Below are positions 16,344 to 25,361 of a DNA stretch of 64,000 nt, one piece after another; position 1 is the stretch's first letter, and each line of letters starts with the position of its first letter. Below the pieces are notes generated by a model. That model was not told where the DNA came from and did not search any database. It saw only the letters and a program-made list of their open reading frames with translations. A program made the position numbers and the translations under genes. Source of the stretch: DASWUZ01 sp036401375 (GTDB lineage Bacteria > Acidobacteriota > Terriglobia > Terriglobales > Acidobacteriaceae); NCBI GenBank assembly GCA_036401375.1, contig DASWVB010000033.1:1-64000 (forward strand). The letters are read 5' to 3'.

Positions 16344-17414
16344 ATGAGGGACGTGGCGGCGAGGCGCATTGCGTCTGACGATCTGGAGCACATCCTGGAA
16401 GGTACACGGCCACTCTGGGAGGAGATGCGCGGTGAACGGCTCTTCGTTACCGGGGGAACGGGATTTTTCGGCTGCTGGATGATGGAGAGCTTCTGCCATA
16501 TCAATCAAGCGCTTGGCCTGGGTGCGGCGGCGACGATCCTGACCCGGGACCCGGCAGCCTTTCGCCGGAAGCTGCCTCACGTCGCCAGTGACACGGCGAT
16601 CACCCTGCTGGCGGGCGACGTGAGGAGCTTTGTGTTCCCTGCGGGACGCTTCCGCTTCATCCTGCATGCCGCGACCGAGGCCAGCGCCAGGCAGTCGGCT
16701 GAGGCTCCGCTGGAGATGCTGACGACAATCCTCAAGGGAACGGAGCGCACGCTTGAGTTTGCAGCCGCGTGTGGAGCCAGGAAGTTTCTGCTGACGAGCT
16801 CGGGCGCGGTCTACGGGCGGCAGCCCTCCGGGTTGACCCATGTTCCTGAGACTTATGAGGGCGCCCCGGACCCACTTGACCCGGCGAGCGTCTACGCTGA
16901 GGGCAAACGGGCATCTGAACTGATGTGTGCTCTCTACCAGAAGGTCGCAAGGGCTGAGGCCGGTGAAGGAGGCGGACTGGAGTGCAAGATCGCCCGCTGC
17001 TGGGCGTTCTGCGGGGCTCACCTGCCGCTGGACGCTCACTTCGCCATCGGCAACTTCATAGGAGATGTTCTTGCCGGCCGCAGCATCCAGATCGGGGGAG
17101 ACGGGACGCCGCGGCGGTCCTATCTCTACGCCTCTGACCTCGCCGTCTGGCTATGGACGATCCTGTTTCAAGCGCCCGCCCTGGCGCCCTTTAATGTCGG
17201 CTCGGCGAACGATGTCAGCATCCTCGAGCTTGCCCGGACCGTCGCGTCAACCCTTGGAGCGGAGGGAGCGATCCACGTAGCGAAGCAGCCGATACCGGGC
17301 GCTGAGGTGTCGCGCTATGTACCTTCTGTCGAACGGGCAAGGATGCTCGGCCTCGGCGAGGCGGTCGGCCTGCGGGAGGCGATTCAGAAAACTGCCGAGT
17401 GGTACCGTCAGTAA
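16344..17414 (+). CDS. NAD-dependent sugar-nucleotide epimerase/dehydratase
   Basis: About 356 residues of the extended short-chain dehydrogenase family. The Rossmann NAD site is LFVTGGTGFFGCW near residue 30; the catalytic triad elements are SSGAVYG (Ser) and the YxxxK motif in SVYAEGKRASE; DYLYASDLA is replaced by RRSYLYASDLAVWL, typical of the sugar-binding region. It likely converts an NDP-hexose for the glycan made by this region. Which sugar cannot be told. I start at ATG 16344 because the domain begins soon after; ATGs at 16320 and 16254 are alternatives. The next gene begins ten bases after the stop, so it heads a rightward operon. Confidence 0.88.
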   Translation: MRDVAARRIASDDLEHILEGTRPLWEEMRGERLFVTGGTGFFGCWMMESFCHINQALGLGAAATILTRDPAAFRRKLPHVASDTAITLLAGDVRSFVFPAGRFRFILHAATEASARQSAEAPLEMLTTILKGTERTLEFAAACGARKFLLTSSGAVYGRQPSGLTHVPETYEGAPDPLDPASVYAEGKRASELMCALYQKVARAEAGEGGGLECKIARCWAFCGAHLPLDAHFAIGNFIGDVLAGRSIQIGGDGTPRRSYLYASDLAVWLWTILFQAPALAPFNVGSANDVSILELARTVASTLGAEGAIHVAKQPIPGAEVSRYVPSVERARMLGLGEAVGLREAIQKTAEWYRQ

Positions 17415-17423
17415 GGGGGAAAT

Positions 17424-18356
17424 ATGAAGCTCATCAGCGTCGTCAGTCCCTGCTACAACGAGGAGGAGAACGTTGAAATCCTCACGGACAGGGTGCGGGC
17501 GCTCTTTGCGGAGGTACCTCAATACCGCTATGAACACATCCTGATCGACAACAACTCGACGGACCGGACGGTCGAGGTGCTGCGCGGGATTGCCGAGCGA
17601 GACCCGCACGTGAAGGTGATCGTCAACGCTCGCAATTTTGGACACATCCGCTCGCCTCACCACGCGCTGCTCGAGGCGGAGGGCGACGCGGTGATCGTAC
17701 TGCTGTCAGACCTGCAGGACCCACCCGAGATGATCCTCGACTTCCTGCGGGAGTGGGAGGCCGGGTATCCGATCGTCGTCGCTATCAAAAACACCAGCGA
17801 CGAGAACGGCCTGATGTACCGGGTTCGTTCGCTGTACTACAAGACGGTCGCGCGCCTGACAGAGGTCAAGGTACTCGAGCATTTCACCGGCTTTGGACTC
17901 TATGACCGCAAGGTCATGGACATTGTGCGGCGCGACTTCCGCGATCCTTATCCGTACTTTCGCGGACAGATTGCGGAGATCGGCCTTCCCCACAAGGCTC
18001 TCTACTACCACCAGAAGCGCCGGATGCGCGGCATCACCAAGAACAACTTCTACACGCTCTATGACATCGCGATGCTCGGCATCACCAACCTGTCCAAGGT
18101 GCCGCTGCGGCTGGTCATCTTCGGCGGCTTTGTGTTTGCGTTTCTGAGCCTGATGGCGGGCTTCGGCTACCTGATTGCGAAGCTGCTCTTCTGGGACCGC
18201 TTTCAGTTTGGCCTCGCTCCGACCATGATCGGGCTGTTCTTCCTGGGGTCGGTGCAACTGGTCGCCCTCGGCATCATCGGCGAGTATGTAGGGTCGATCC
18301 ACACCATCGTGCAGGCACGCCCCCTGGTCACCGAGAAAGAACGCATCAACTTCTAA
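17424..18356 (+). CDS. Family 2 glycosyltransferase with C-terminal membrane anchor (GtrB/DPM1-like)
   Basis: A 310-residue protein. The GT-A domain (1-225) starts VVSPCYNEEENVEIL and has LIDNNSTDRTVEVL and LLSDLQDPPEMIL, where SDLQD takes the place of the usual DADLQD. Two strongly hydrophobic helices (about 230-255 and 270-295) anchor it in the membrane. This layout is that of undecaprenyl-phosphate glucosyltransferases or dolichol-phosphate mannose synthases, which load a sugar on to a polyprenyl phosphate. A GtrA protein follows, the usual flippase partner. AGGGGGAAAT precedes the ATG. Confidence 0.9.
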   Translation: MKLISVVSPCYNEEENVEILTDRVRALFAEVPQYRYEHILIDNNSTDRTVEVLRGIAERDPHVKVIVNARNFGHIRSPHHALLEAEGDAVIVLLSDLQDPPEMILDFLREWEAGYPIVVAIKNTSDENGLMYRVRSLYYKTVARLTEVKVLEHFTGFGLYDRKVMDIVRRDFRDPYPYFRGQIAEIGLPHKALYYHQKRRMRGITKNNFYTLYDIAMLGITNLSKVPLRLVIFGGFVFAFLSLMAGFGYLIAKLLFWDRFQFGLAPTMIGLFFLGSVQLVALGIIGEYVGSIHTIVQARPLVTEKERINF

Positions 18357-18377
18357 TCGAAAGCGGAAGCCAGCCTC

Positions 18378-18902
18378 TTGCTCAAACGACTCCTCAGCCA
18401 CCTACCGCAGCGGCAGCTGGTACGCTACCTGCTCACGGGCGCGTGGAACACACTGTTTGGCTACGGGTGCTTCTTCGTCATGGTGAGATTGTTCGTCCGC
18501 CTGATGCCCGCGCAGCCCTCTCTCGGCGCAAGTATCGCCTCCGTGGTGGCGACGGTGATCAATATCACGGTGTCGTTCCTCGGATACAAGTGGTTTGTAT
18601 TTCGCACCAGGGGTAATTACTGGATCGAGTATCGCCGCAGCATGATCGTGTATCTGCCCAGCCTGTTCCTCAATGCTGTAGCCATCGCGCCTCTTACTGC
18701 GGCGTTGCGCCTGATGCCCCATCTCAGGACGCAGGCTCCGTACATTGCGGGTGCTCTCATCATCGGGTTCACGGTCATCGTCAGCTTCTTCGGTCATAAG
18801 CACATCTCGTTCAAGGCAGTGGGAGGGGAAGAGGATTCGCGAGAAGGGTCGGGCGCCTCGATAGGCAGCGAGGATACTGCGCTCGGGGAGCAGCCCTCGT
18901 GA
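18378..18902 (+). CDS. GtrA family membrane protein
   Basis: A 174-residue protein with four hydrophobic helices and the GtrA signature RYLLTGAWNTLFGYGCFF followed by FLGYKWFVFRT. GtrA proteins are thought to flip polyprenyl-linked sugar loaded by the neighbouring GtrB-like transferase. The start is TTG at 18378, 21 bases after the upstream stop; no ATG is available without losing the conserved first helix. A hydrophilic C-terminal tail of about 25 residues is extra. It is part of the rightward operon. Confidence 0.88.
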   Translation: MLKRLLSHLPQRQLVRYLLTGAWNTLFGYGCFFVMVRLFVRLMPAQPSLGASIASVVATVINITVSFLGYKWFVFRTRGNYWIEYRRSMIVYLPSLFLNAVAIAPLTAALRLMPHLRTQAPYIAGALIIGFTVIVSFFGHKHISFKAVGGEEDSREGSGASIGSEDTALGEQPS

Positions 18903-18987
18903 TCGCCTCCTTCGGCCGCTTCGTGGCAGCATCGGGCTCGCAGCGCCCTGCTCACATCCGCGTTCCAGAGACGATCCGGGAGGGACG

Positions 18988-20526
18988 ATGAGCGGGGGCC
19001 AGTTCGCGAGTACTCCGAGTCTTAAGACTGGACTCTTTTCGACGACTGCCGACTATCCGCCATACGTGCGGCCGGTGCTGGCGACCGTCATGCTTGTCGC
19101 CGTCGTCTATTACGCGGTGATGAGCTTTCACTGGCCACTGGTCTGGGATGGCACGGTGCTGCACTACATCAATTTCCTAATCGCACATGGATTTGTGCCG
19201 TACCGCGACGTACACGACATGAACATGCCGGGCGCCTACCTGCTGGACAGCTGGCAGATGCATATCTTCGGCCCCGGTGACGTAGCGTGGAGGTTCTACG
19301 AATACTTCCTGATCGGCTGCCTGCTGGCGGCAATGATGGTGATCGCGCTGCCCTATGACTGGCTCGCCGGGCTCGTCGCGGGAGTGCTGTTCACGGTCGT
19401 CCACGCTGCCGAAGGACCCATCAACTCCGCCCAGCGCGATGAGGCCATGACGGTCCTGCTGCTGGCCGGGTATGCGCTGCTGTTTCAGTCGCTGCGAACG
19501 CGACGACCCTTGTTATTGCTGCCCTTCGGCGTAGTGATGGGACTGGCGATCGGGGTCAAGCCGACCGTCGGGCCTCTCGTAGTCCTGCTCGGACTGATCG
19601 CTCTCTACGTGCTGTGGAAGAGGGGCGAGCCGATGCTCGCATCGTTCCTCTACACGGTCGGAGGAATCATGCTGCCGGTAGCGATCATCCTCTACTACCT
19701 GCTGCATCAGCATGCGCTTCGAGACTTTCTGGATCTGTCTTCCCGGCTCACCCCTTACTATGCCGGGCTGATGAAGGAGCCGCTCAGCTTTCTGCTGACG
19801 GCGCTGATACCGCACGGACTGCACATCGTCCTGCTTGCGGGCGTGGTGCTGGCAGTTCTCAACTGGAACTGGGTGCGGGATTGGGAGCGGTGGGCGCTGC
19901 TGCTCGGCGTTGCAGGAGGCGCGTTTTCGTTCCTGGTCCAGGGAAAGGGTTACACCTACCAGCGTTATCCGTTTGTCGCCTTCGCCCTGCTGTGGGTCGC
20001 GATCGAGTTTACCCGCGCGCTGCGACGGCGCGACTGGGTACGCTGGGCAGGCCTGGCCGTCCTGTTGTTCTGTGCGCTGCGCGTTGTGGCTTTTCTGCCC
20101 CACATCCATCGCAGCGACGGCTCTGAAGACGCGTACATGCGAGCCCTCGAGGGCGATCTGAATGCGCTCGGAGGCACGAGAGCTCTACAGGGCCAGGTAC
20201 AGTGCCTCGACATGGTCGACGGCTGCCTTGGAGCGCTCTACCACCTCGACCTGGTACAGAACACCGGATTTACCGGCGATACTCTCTTCTTTGTGCGCGA
20301 CCATGCGCCGGCGGTTGAGTTCTACCGCCGCATCTTCTGGGATGACGTGCATCGCGCACCGCCGAGGGTATTCGTGCTCTCCGATGAGTGGTTCAACTGG
20401 CCTCGCGGCTTTGACAAGGTAGATCACTGGCCGGAGTTCGCAGAGTATCTTAATAAGAGATACACACTGTCAGAGACCCGCCGGTTCAAGGATTCGGCGT
20501 ATCGGATTTATCTACTAAAGCAGTAG
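18988..20526 (+). CDS. GT-C (GT39/ArnT-like) membrane glycosyltransferase
   Basis: A 512-residue integral membrane protein with about ten hydrophobic segments. The first periplasmic loop has VWDGTVLHYINFLIAHGFVP and YRDVHDMNMPGAYLL, which match the (D/E)-rich loop and YRD-x-x-x-(N/K)-x-P pattern of GT39/ArnT/PMT-like transferases that use polyprenyl-phosphate sugar. This fits the GtrB and GtrA genes before it: they would supply the lipid-linked sugar and this enzyme would transfer it outside the membrane. The acceptor is unknown. ATG 18988 has GGAGGGACG directly upstream. Confidence 0.85.
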   Translation: MSGGQFASTPSLKTGLFSTTADYPPYVRPVLATVMLVAVVYYAVMSFHWPLVWDGTVLHYINFLIAHGFVPYRDVHDMNMPGAYLLDSWQMHIFGPGDVAWRFYEYFLIGCLLAAMMVIALPYDWLAGLVAGVLFTVVHAAEGPINSAQRDEAMTVLLLAGYALLFQSLRTRRPLLLLPFGVVMGLAIGVKPTVGPLVVLLGLIALYVLWKRGEPMLASFLYTVGGIMLPVAIILYYLLHQHALRDFLDLSSRLTPYYAGLMKEPLSFLLTALIPHGLHIVLLAGVVLAVLNWNWVRDWERWALLLGVAGGAFSFLVQGKGYTYQRYPFVAFALLWVAIEFTRALRRRDWVRWAGLAVLLFCALRVVAFLPHIHRSDGSEDAYMRALEGDLNALGGTRALQGQVQCLDMVDGCLGALYHLDLVQNTGFTGDTLFFVRDHAPAVEFYRRIFWDDVHRAPPRVFVLSDEWFNWPRGFDKVDHWPEFAEYLNKRYTLSETRRFKDSAYRIYLLKQ

Positions 20527-20589
20527 TCAAGGGAGTGCGGGCGCAGAACGCGATTGCGCCTGCCGGAAACGTCAAGGAATACAAGCAGG

Positions 20590-22062
20590 ATGACCAAGCT
20601 GACAAGCGAGGCCGAAGACTCGCCACTTGCTTCGAGCGGCACCGAGACCTTGCCGGTCGAACTCACCTCTTCGGAGGTGCCGGCACAGGCGAGTGCGCCC
20701 GGCCGCTTCGATGGCCTGCTCTCCTTCCTGAGCAGGAGACTTGGCCTGGATCGCGCCATCGTCTTCACCCTGCTGGGGAGGGGATGGTCGTCGCTCGCCG
20801 GCCTCTCGACCTTGATCCTGATAGCCCACTTCCTCACTCCCGCCGAACAGGGCTACTACTACACCTTTAATTCGCTGGTGATGCTGCAGCTTGTCTTCGA
20901 GCTTGGCTTTTCGTTTGTAATCATGCAGAACGCGAGCCACGAGGTCGCCCACCTTACGCTCGCGTCCGACGGCGCCATCACCGGTCCGGAGAGATCGCAC
21001 GGCCGGCTTGCGTCCGTACTGCAAAGATCGATCCGGTGGTACAGCTTGGCGGCAGTCCTGATGGGCTCGGTGTTGATGCCGCTCGGCATCGTCTTCTTCC
21101 GCTATCGTGCGCGGCCGGGCTCAGGATCAGTTCACTGGCTGCTGCCATGGTGCCTGGTGGTGATTGCCTCAAGCTGCATGTTCCAGATCGACCCTAACTT
21201 CTCTTTTCTGGAGGGGTGCGGATACGTCTCGAACGTGGCGCGCATGCGCCTTGCCCAAGCCGTCTTTGGAGCGCTGCTCGGCTGGAGTGCGATGCTGCTG
21301 CACCACGGCCTCTTTGCCCCGGCCTGCATCATCTTCGGGCAGGCGATTGTGGGTCTGGCCTTTTTGTTTTCGCGGCGCGGGTTGCTCCTGGGTCTGCTGC
21401 GGCACTCTCCTGGCGCCAATCGCATCGACTGGCGCGCGGAGGTCTGGCCGTTCCAGTGGAGACTGGCGATCTCCTGGGTATGCGGCTACTTCATCTTTCA
21501 ACTCTTCACCCCGTTTACCTTCTACTTCCGCGGACCGGTGCAGGCGGGGCAGATGGGCTCCTCATTGAGCATCAGCGGAGTACTCTTTGCCATCGCGATC
21601 GCATGGATGAACACCAAGGCGGCGCCGATGGGACGCATGATTGCGCGCCGGGAGTTCGCGTTGCTGGACCGGACGTTCTTTCCGGCGCTGGGCCAATCGA
21701 CCCTGGCAGCGCTGCTGGGATGCACTGCCGCCTGGTTCGCCATCTACTATCTGCGGGTCTTCCGGGTGCCGTTCGCTTTGCGCCTGCTGCCGCCTCTGCC
21801 GCTGGCGCTGCTGTTTGTCGGCACGGTGCTCCAGATCATCATTAACGGCTACGCCCTTTATCTTCGCGCTCATAAGCAGGAGAAGTTCCTGATGAACTCG
21901 ATCCTCGGCGCAGTGTGGACGACGCTGAGCACGGTAGTCCTCGGCCGTCTCTACGGAGCGATGGGCATCGTGGCGGGCTACCTGCTCGGGGTGATTCTGA
22001 TCGGGATGGGCTTCGGGACACACGTGTTCCTGAAGTATCGAAGGCTGTGGCATGCAAACTGA
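20590..22062 (+). CDS. Wzx-like polysaccharide flippase (MOP superfamily)
   Basis: About 490 residues with many hydrophobic helices. Starts MTKLTSEAEDSPLASS; the first 60 residues are hydrophilic, then VFTLLGRGWSSLAGLSTLIL and FLTPAEQGYYYTFNSL give the typical Wzx/oligosaccharide flippase beginning. It would carry lipid-linked oligosaccharide across the inner membrane. I chose ATG 20590; an in-frame TTG lies at 20554. Its stop overlaps the start of the next glycosyltransferase by 11 bases, indicating one transcript. Confidence 0.85.
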   Translation: MTKLTSEAEDSPLASSGTETLPVELTSSEVPAQASAPGRFDGLLSFLSRRLGLDRAIVFTLLGRGWSSLAGLSTLILIAHFLTPAEQGYYYTFNSLVMLQLVFELGFSFVIMQNASHEVAHLTLASDGAITGPERSHGRLASVLQRSIRWYSLAAVLMGSVLMPLGIVFFRYRARPGSGSVHWLLPWCLVVIASSCMFQIDPNFSFLEGCGYVSNVARMRLAQAVFGALLGWSAMLLHHGLFAPACIIFGQAIVGLAFLFSRRGLLLGLLRHSPGANRIDWRAEVWPFQWRLAISWVCGYFIFQLFTPFTFYFRGPVQAGQMGSSLSISGVLFAIAIAWMNTKAAPMGRMIARREFALLDRTFFPALGQSTLAALLGCTAAWFAIYYLRVFRVPFALRLLPPLPLALLFVGTVLQIIINGYALYLRAHKQEKFLMNSILGAVWTTLSTVVLGRLYGAMGIVAGYLLGVILIGMGFGTHVFLKYRRLWHAN

Positions 22063-23053
22063 CCGGCCGCTGCTGACCATTGCCATTCCTACCTATAACC
22101 GCAGTCGCGACTTGCAAGAACTGCTGGCTGTGCTTGCACCTCAACTCGACGATCAGCCCGCAGTGGAGTTGCTCATCTCGGATAATGCCTCTCCCGATGG
22201 CACACCAGAAGTAATTAAAGGGTTTGTCGATGGAGGTTTGGTATGCAGAGTCATCAGGAACGAGGTTAATGTTGGTCCCGACGGCAACTTCCTTCAATGC
22301 TTCGAGCAAGCGAGGGGAAAGTACGTCTGGATTTTCAGCGACGACGACATGATCCCGGCAGGAGCTCTGAAACGGATTGTAGAACTGATCTCCGCGGGCG
22401 ACTACAGCTTGATCTACATCAATGCTTATATCTTCGAGCACCACGGGGAAGCCTCACGACGAGTGCGGGCACGAGCGCCACAGGTGTTCAAGTCAAATGT
22501 GGCATTTGCCGCGATGGTACACGTCTTCTTCACCTTTATCAGCGGCAATATAGTCAACAAGGACTGTGTACTCGGCGGCAGGAGAGATCTGTCAGCCCTG
22601 GTAGGCACGAACCTGGCACAGCTCGGATGGACCTACGCTGCGCTTGGGACAGGTGGCAGCCACCTATACATACACGAGCGATTGATCGGCAACCGCGCGA
22701 ATAACACTGGCGGCTACGCTTTGTGCGAGATATTTGGCATTAACATCCGCAGAATCACGGAAGAGAGGCTGGAAGGTTCTGGTGTCGCAAAGGTCATTCT
22801 CAACGGAACCATCATGCGATTCCTTCCTTCACACATTTATGCATTGAGGGCGAGCGGCACGAGTTCAGCCTTCTTCAGAGAAGAGCCGCACAAAGTGCTC
22901 CGCACAGCGTACGGCGACAATTTACGGTACTGGCTCTTCATCTATCCCATTATTTTCCTGCCTCGGCTGCTTGCAAGAGGCTGGTTGTTCCTGGGACGGG
23001 TACTGAATAAAGCCGACAAGATCGTTGGTAATCCGTTGATGCGACTCAGCTAA
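22052..23053 (+). CDS. Family 2 glycosyltransferase
   Basis: A 333-residue GT-A enzyme. TIAIPTYNRSRDLQELL at the N-terminus, LISDNASPDGTPEVI near residue 45 and WIFSDDDMIPAGAL near 95 (the DDD metal site) are standard GT2 motifs. Hydrophobic stretches near the C-terminus (YWLFIYPIIFLPRLL) may dock it to the membrane. The ATG overlaps the flippase gene by 11 bases. Base composition is less GC-rich than in the flippase gene, as in the following three genes. Substrates cannot be predicted. Confidence 0.88.
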   Translation: MQTDRPLLTIAIPTYNRSRDLQELLAVLAPQLDDQPAVELLISDNASPDGTPEVIKGFVDGGLVCRVIRNEVNVGPDGNFLQCFEQARGKYVWIFSDDDMIPAGALKRIVELISAGDYSLIYINAYIFEHHGEASRRVRARAPQVFKSNVAFAAMVHVFFTFISGNIVNKDCVLGGRRDLSALVGTNLAQLGWTYAALGTGGSHLYIHERLIGNRANNTGGYALCEIFGINIRRITEERLEGSGVAKVILNGTIMRFLPSHIYALRASGTSSAFFREEPHKVLRTAYGDNLRYWLFIYPIIFLPRLLARGWLFLGRVLNKADKIVGNPLMRLS

Positions 23054-23084
23054 GTCAGCGCATCCCCGGGAAACGCAGGGTATT

Positions 23085-24107
23085 CTATAGATCAGCGCGT
23101 ACCTTCGAATAAACATCCACGTGATCGCGAGCGATTGTTCCCCAGGCGAAGGACTGAGAGTATTGACGGCTAGCCGCTGAAATGGCCTTCACCCGTTCCG
23201 GCTGCGCTAACAGTTCGAGAGAAATGTCCAGAGCCTCTGAAGGGGTGGAAGCAAGGAGTACGGTACTTGCTAACGCGGGACTCGTGCGGGGGCCGCTTGT
23301 GGTAATCGTGGCCACTCCGCAGGCCAGCACCGCTTTCAAGGATCCGCGGGAAGTCGAGGCACCATTTGGAAAGGGCAGATAGGCAACCGACGCCCTCGCT
23401 AATTTGGCGCCGGTCTCCGCGTCGTCGCAATCCGTGTCGAACGCCACCGGTAAATCTTTGGCCTGTTCTCTTAAATCATTCGCATAGTCACTAAGCCGCG
23501 GTACGGTAGCGCCGATGATACGGACGCTAATATCTTGTCTTTTCTTTACAATGAGGGAAGCCAGCTCAAGGACGCTCTCAATTCCCTTCTTAGGTGCTAT
23601 CAGTCCAAAATAAATGATCTCTCCGGCGGTACGTGAAGGAGGCTCCGCTACCACAGGAATGTTGCTTCCTATCTCAATCACCGTCGACTTCGCTCGGATC
23701 CACGGCATACGTGACGCTACCGCATCCAGCTCAGCATCCGAAGTAAAGATAAGTCTCTTGGCGAAACAGAAGAAGGGGATAATAGCTAGTTTTCTGAGCA
23801 GATGCACTCTGCTGAATTCGTGAACAGTGACTACCGCCGGTACAAACATAGAGAGCGCCTGAGGAGTCAGGCTCCACCCAAAGCCCTCAGCAGGATATTG
23901 GATATGTAAAAGATCACTGCTGGACAGGCCCGGTGCACGCAGTAGGCGCCAGAGTCTCCGCAGCCCCCAGCTTCCTCCATGTAAAACTTCTACCTCTACG
24001 CCGACTCCCTTCAAGGCTTCAGTCAACCGGTACGCGTAGTGGCCGACGCCGCATACATCCGGGGGATATGATCCAGTCAGCATAACTACTCTCATTTGAC
24101 CATCCAT
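23085..24107 (-). CDS. Family 4 glycosyltransferase
   Basis: A GT-B enzyme of about 340 residues. The N-terminal domain begins MRVVMLTGSYPPDVCGVGHY, the usual Rossmann start of GT4 enzymes; the C-terminal half has IIYFGLIAPKKGIESVLEL and a region near FPNGASTSRGSLKAVLACG that takes the place of the E-x7-E motif (here with Ser in place of the first Glu). ATG 24107 (MDGQMRVV) or ATG 24095 are both possible. Read leftward with the following two genes as a three-gene operon; it ends 32 bases from the convergent GT2 gene. Confidence 0.85.
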   Translation of the reverse strand: MDGQMRVVMLTGSYPPDVCGVGHYAYRLTEALKGVGVEVEVLHGGSWGLRRLWRLLRAPGLSSSDLLHIQYPAEGFGWSLTPQALSMFVPAVVTVHEFSRVHLLRKLAIIPFFCFAKRLIFTSDAELDAVASRMPWIRAKSTVIEIGSNIPVVAEPPSRTAGEIIYFGLIAPKKGIESVLELASLIVKKRQDISVRIIGATVPRLSDYANDLREQAKDLPVAFDTDCDDAETGAKLARASVAYLPFPNGASTSRGSLKAVLACGVATITTSGPRTSPALASTVLLASTPSEALDISLELLAQPERVKAISAASRQYSQSFAWGTIARDHVDVYSKVRADL

Positions 24108-24155
24108 CACCCTTATCCTGCATCGCCAGTGGGCCCACACTTTACACCAGAGAGA

Positions 24156-25361
24156 TCAGAACAACTCTTCCTGGTTTCTCAGAATTGAGATATATGAGAT
24201 ATATTTCATTAACATGGTGTAGCGATCACATCCGAGGACACGAAGCGCCAGCTTCAGCAGGCGATTGATGGATCGGATGCGCCAATCATCCTTGTCATAG
24301 TTTAGCGCATTGAATTTACCGCTTCGATCCTTTGTTCCGAGCAGCCCCGTCCTCTTCGCAAGGTCGTGAAACCCGCCTGGTACAGCAAAGGGATTTGCTG
24401 CGGGTAGTTCGCTCCGCTTGAAGGAATACACCCTCCGAGCCAGCGCGGTAATCGGCTGACCATCTTCAAAGACGCCAAACGCATAGGGGTAGCTCTCGCA
24501 CTCCTTCAGGCCGTTGCCAAGGAGGAGGTTTCGATATTCACTCAGGATCTGACCTAGATCGGGCCGCTCTTCAATTGTGACTCCGGATCTATCTTTGCCC
24601 GAGACAAGCGTGGTTTCAGCGGCCTTGAAACCGCTGAAGTGGTAAAAGATCAGAGGGACTGCATCATTCACCCGATAAGAATCGCCAGCCCTGGTCAAGT
24701 GGCGCTCGTGTATGTTCCAGTGCGCCATGTTGCAGCCAGGATGCTTGAGTATGAGCACTCCGTCGAACATCGCTGGAGCGAGGTTAACCCACTTCTGATC
24801 TACGAAGAGGGCATTGCGTGGATCGGCAAAGCCCTTCTCGAGACAGCGTTCTTCCCACCAATCCAGAAATTTTAGAGACTCTGCGGAGCCGGAGACGGCA
24901 ACGAAGCCTAGATTGAATGTCCCGAGACTAAGCAACTCCTGTTCAAGCAGATGTTGCTTGTCTTCAGGGGCGCGGGTGATATGTGGCGTGATGATGATGT
25001 TCGACGTCTGCAGTAAATCGTAGATGACATCAGCATTGCTATAGACGCAGATATCGGGGTCAAAGTAGATAAGCTGCTGCACACCCCTGGCTAAGAGCCA
25101 TTTTAGAAAAGTGGGCTTTACATTTGTATTCAGTTCAAGGATGTCATATAGAAATGCGATGGATGGGAAATTGGGAATGCCCAGCTCTTCCACGGGAACC
25201 AGAATAAAGTCCTCCGCTGCTAGATCCAGGGCAGGCGGAATGCGATCGACCAGCAGTACATACAATTCATAGCTGGGATGGTACATCCTGAATGACTGGC
25301 AGAACGTGCGCGCATACGGCAGGTAGTTGGCCGAGACGATGGTACATGCAGCGCGCCTCAT
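24156..25361 (-). CDS. GT-A type glycosyltransferase-like protein
   Basis: About 401 residues. MRRAACTIVSANYLPYARTF and YELYVLLVD start a GT-A fold; LIYFDPDICVY carries the DxD metal-binding motif near residue 100, and FVDQKWVNL and MAHWNIHER are typical of proteins annotated as glycosyl transferases in GT8-like groups. The C-terminus (about 300-401) is not conserved with a domain I know. ATG 25361 overlaps the stop of the upstream acyltransferase gene as ATGA, so the two are translationally coupled. GC is visibly lower than in the housekeeping genes. Donor and acceptor are unknown. Confidence 0.82.
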   Translation of the reverse strand: MRRAACTIVSANYLPYARTFCQSFRMYHPSYELYVLLVDRIPPALDLAAEDFILVPVEELGIPNFPSIAFLYDILELNTNVKPTFLKWLLARGVQQLIYFDPDICVYSNADVIYDLLQTSNIIITPHITRAPEDKQHLLEQELLSLGTFNLGFVAVSGSAESLKFLDWWEERCLEKGFADPRNALFVDQKWVNLAPAMFDGVLILKHPGCNMAHWNIHERHLTRAGDSYRVNDAVPLIFYHFSGFKAAETTLVSGKDRSGVTIEERPDLGQILSEYRNLLLGNGLKECESYPYAFGVFEDGQPITALARRVYSFKRSELPAANPFAVPGGFHDLAKRTGLLGTKDRSGKFNALNYDKDDWRIRSINRLLKLALRVLGCDRYTMLMKYISYISILRNQEELF

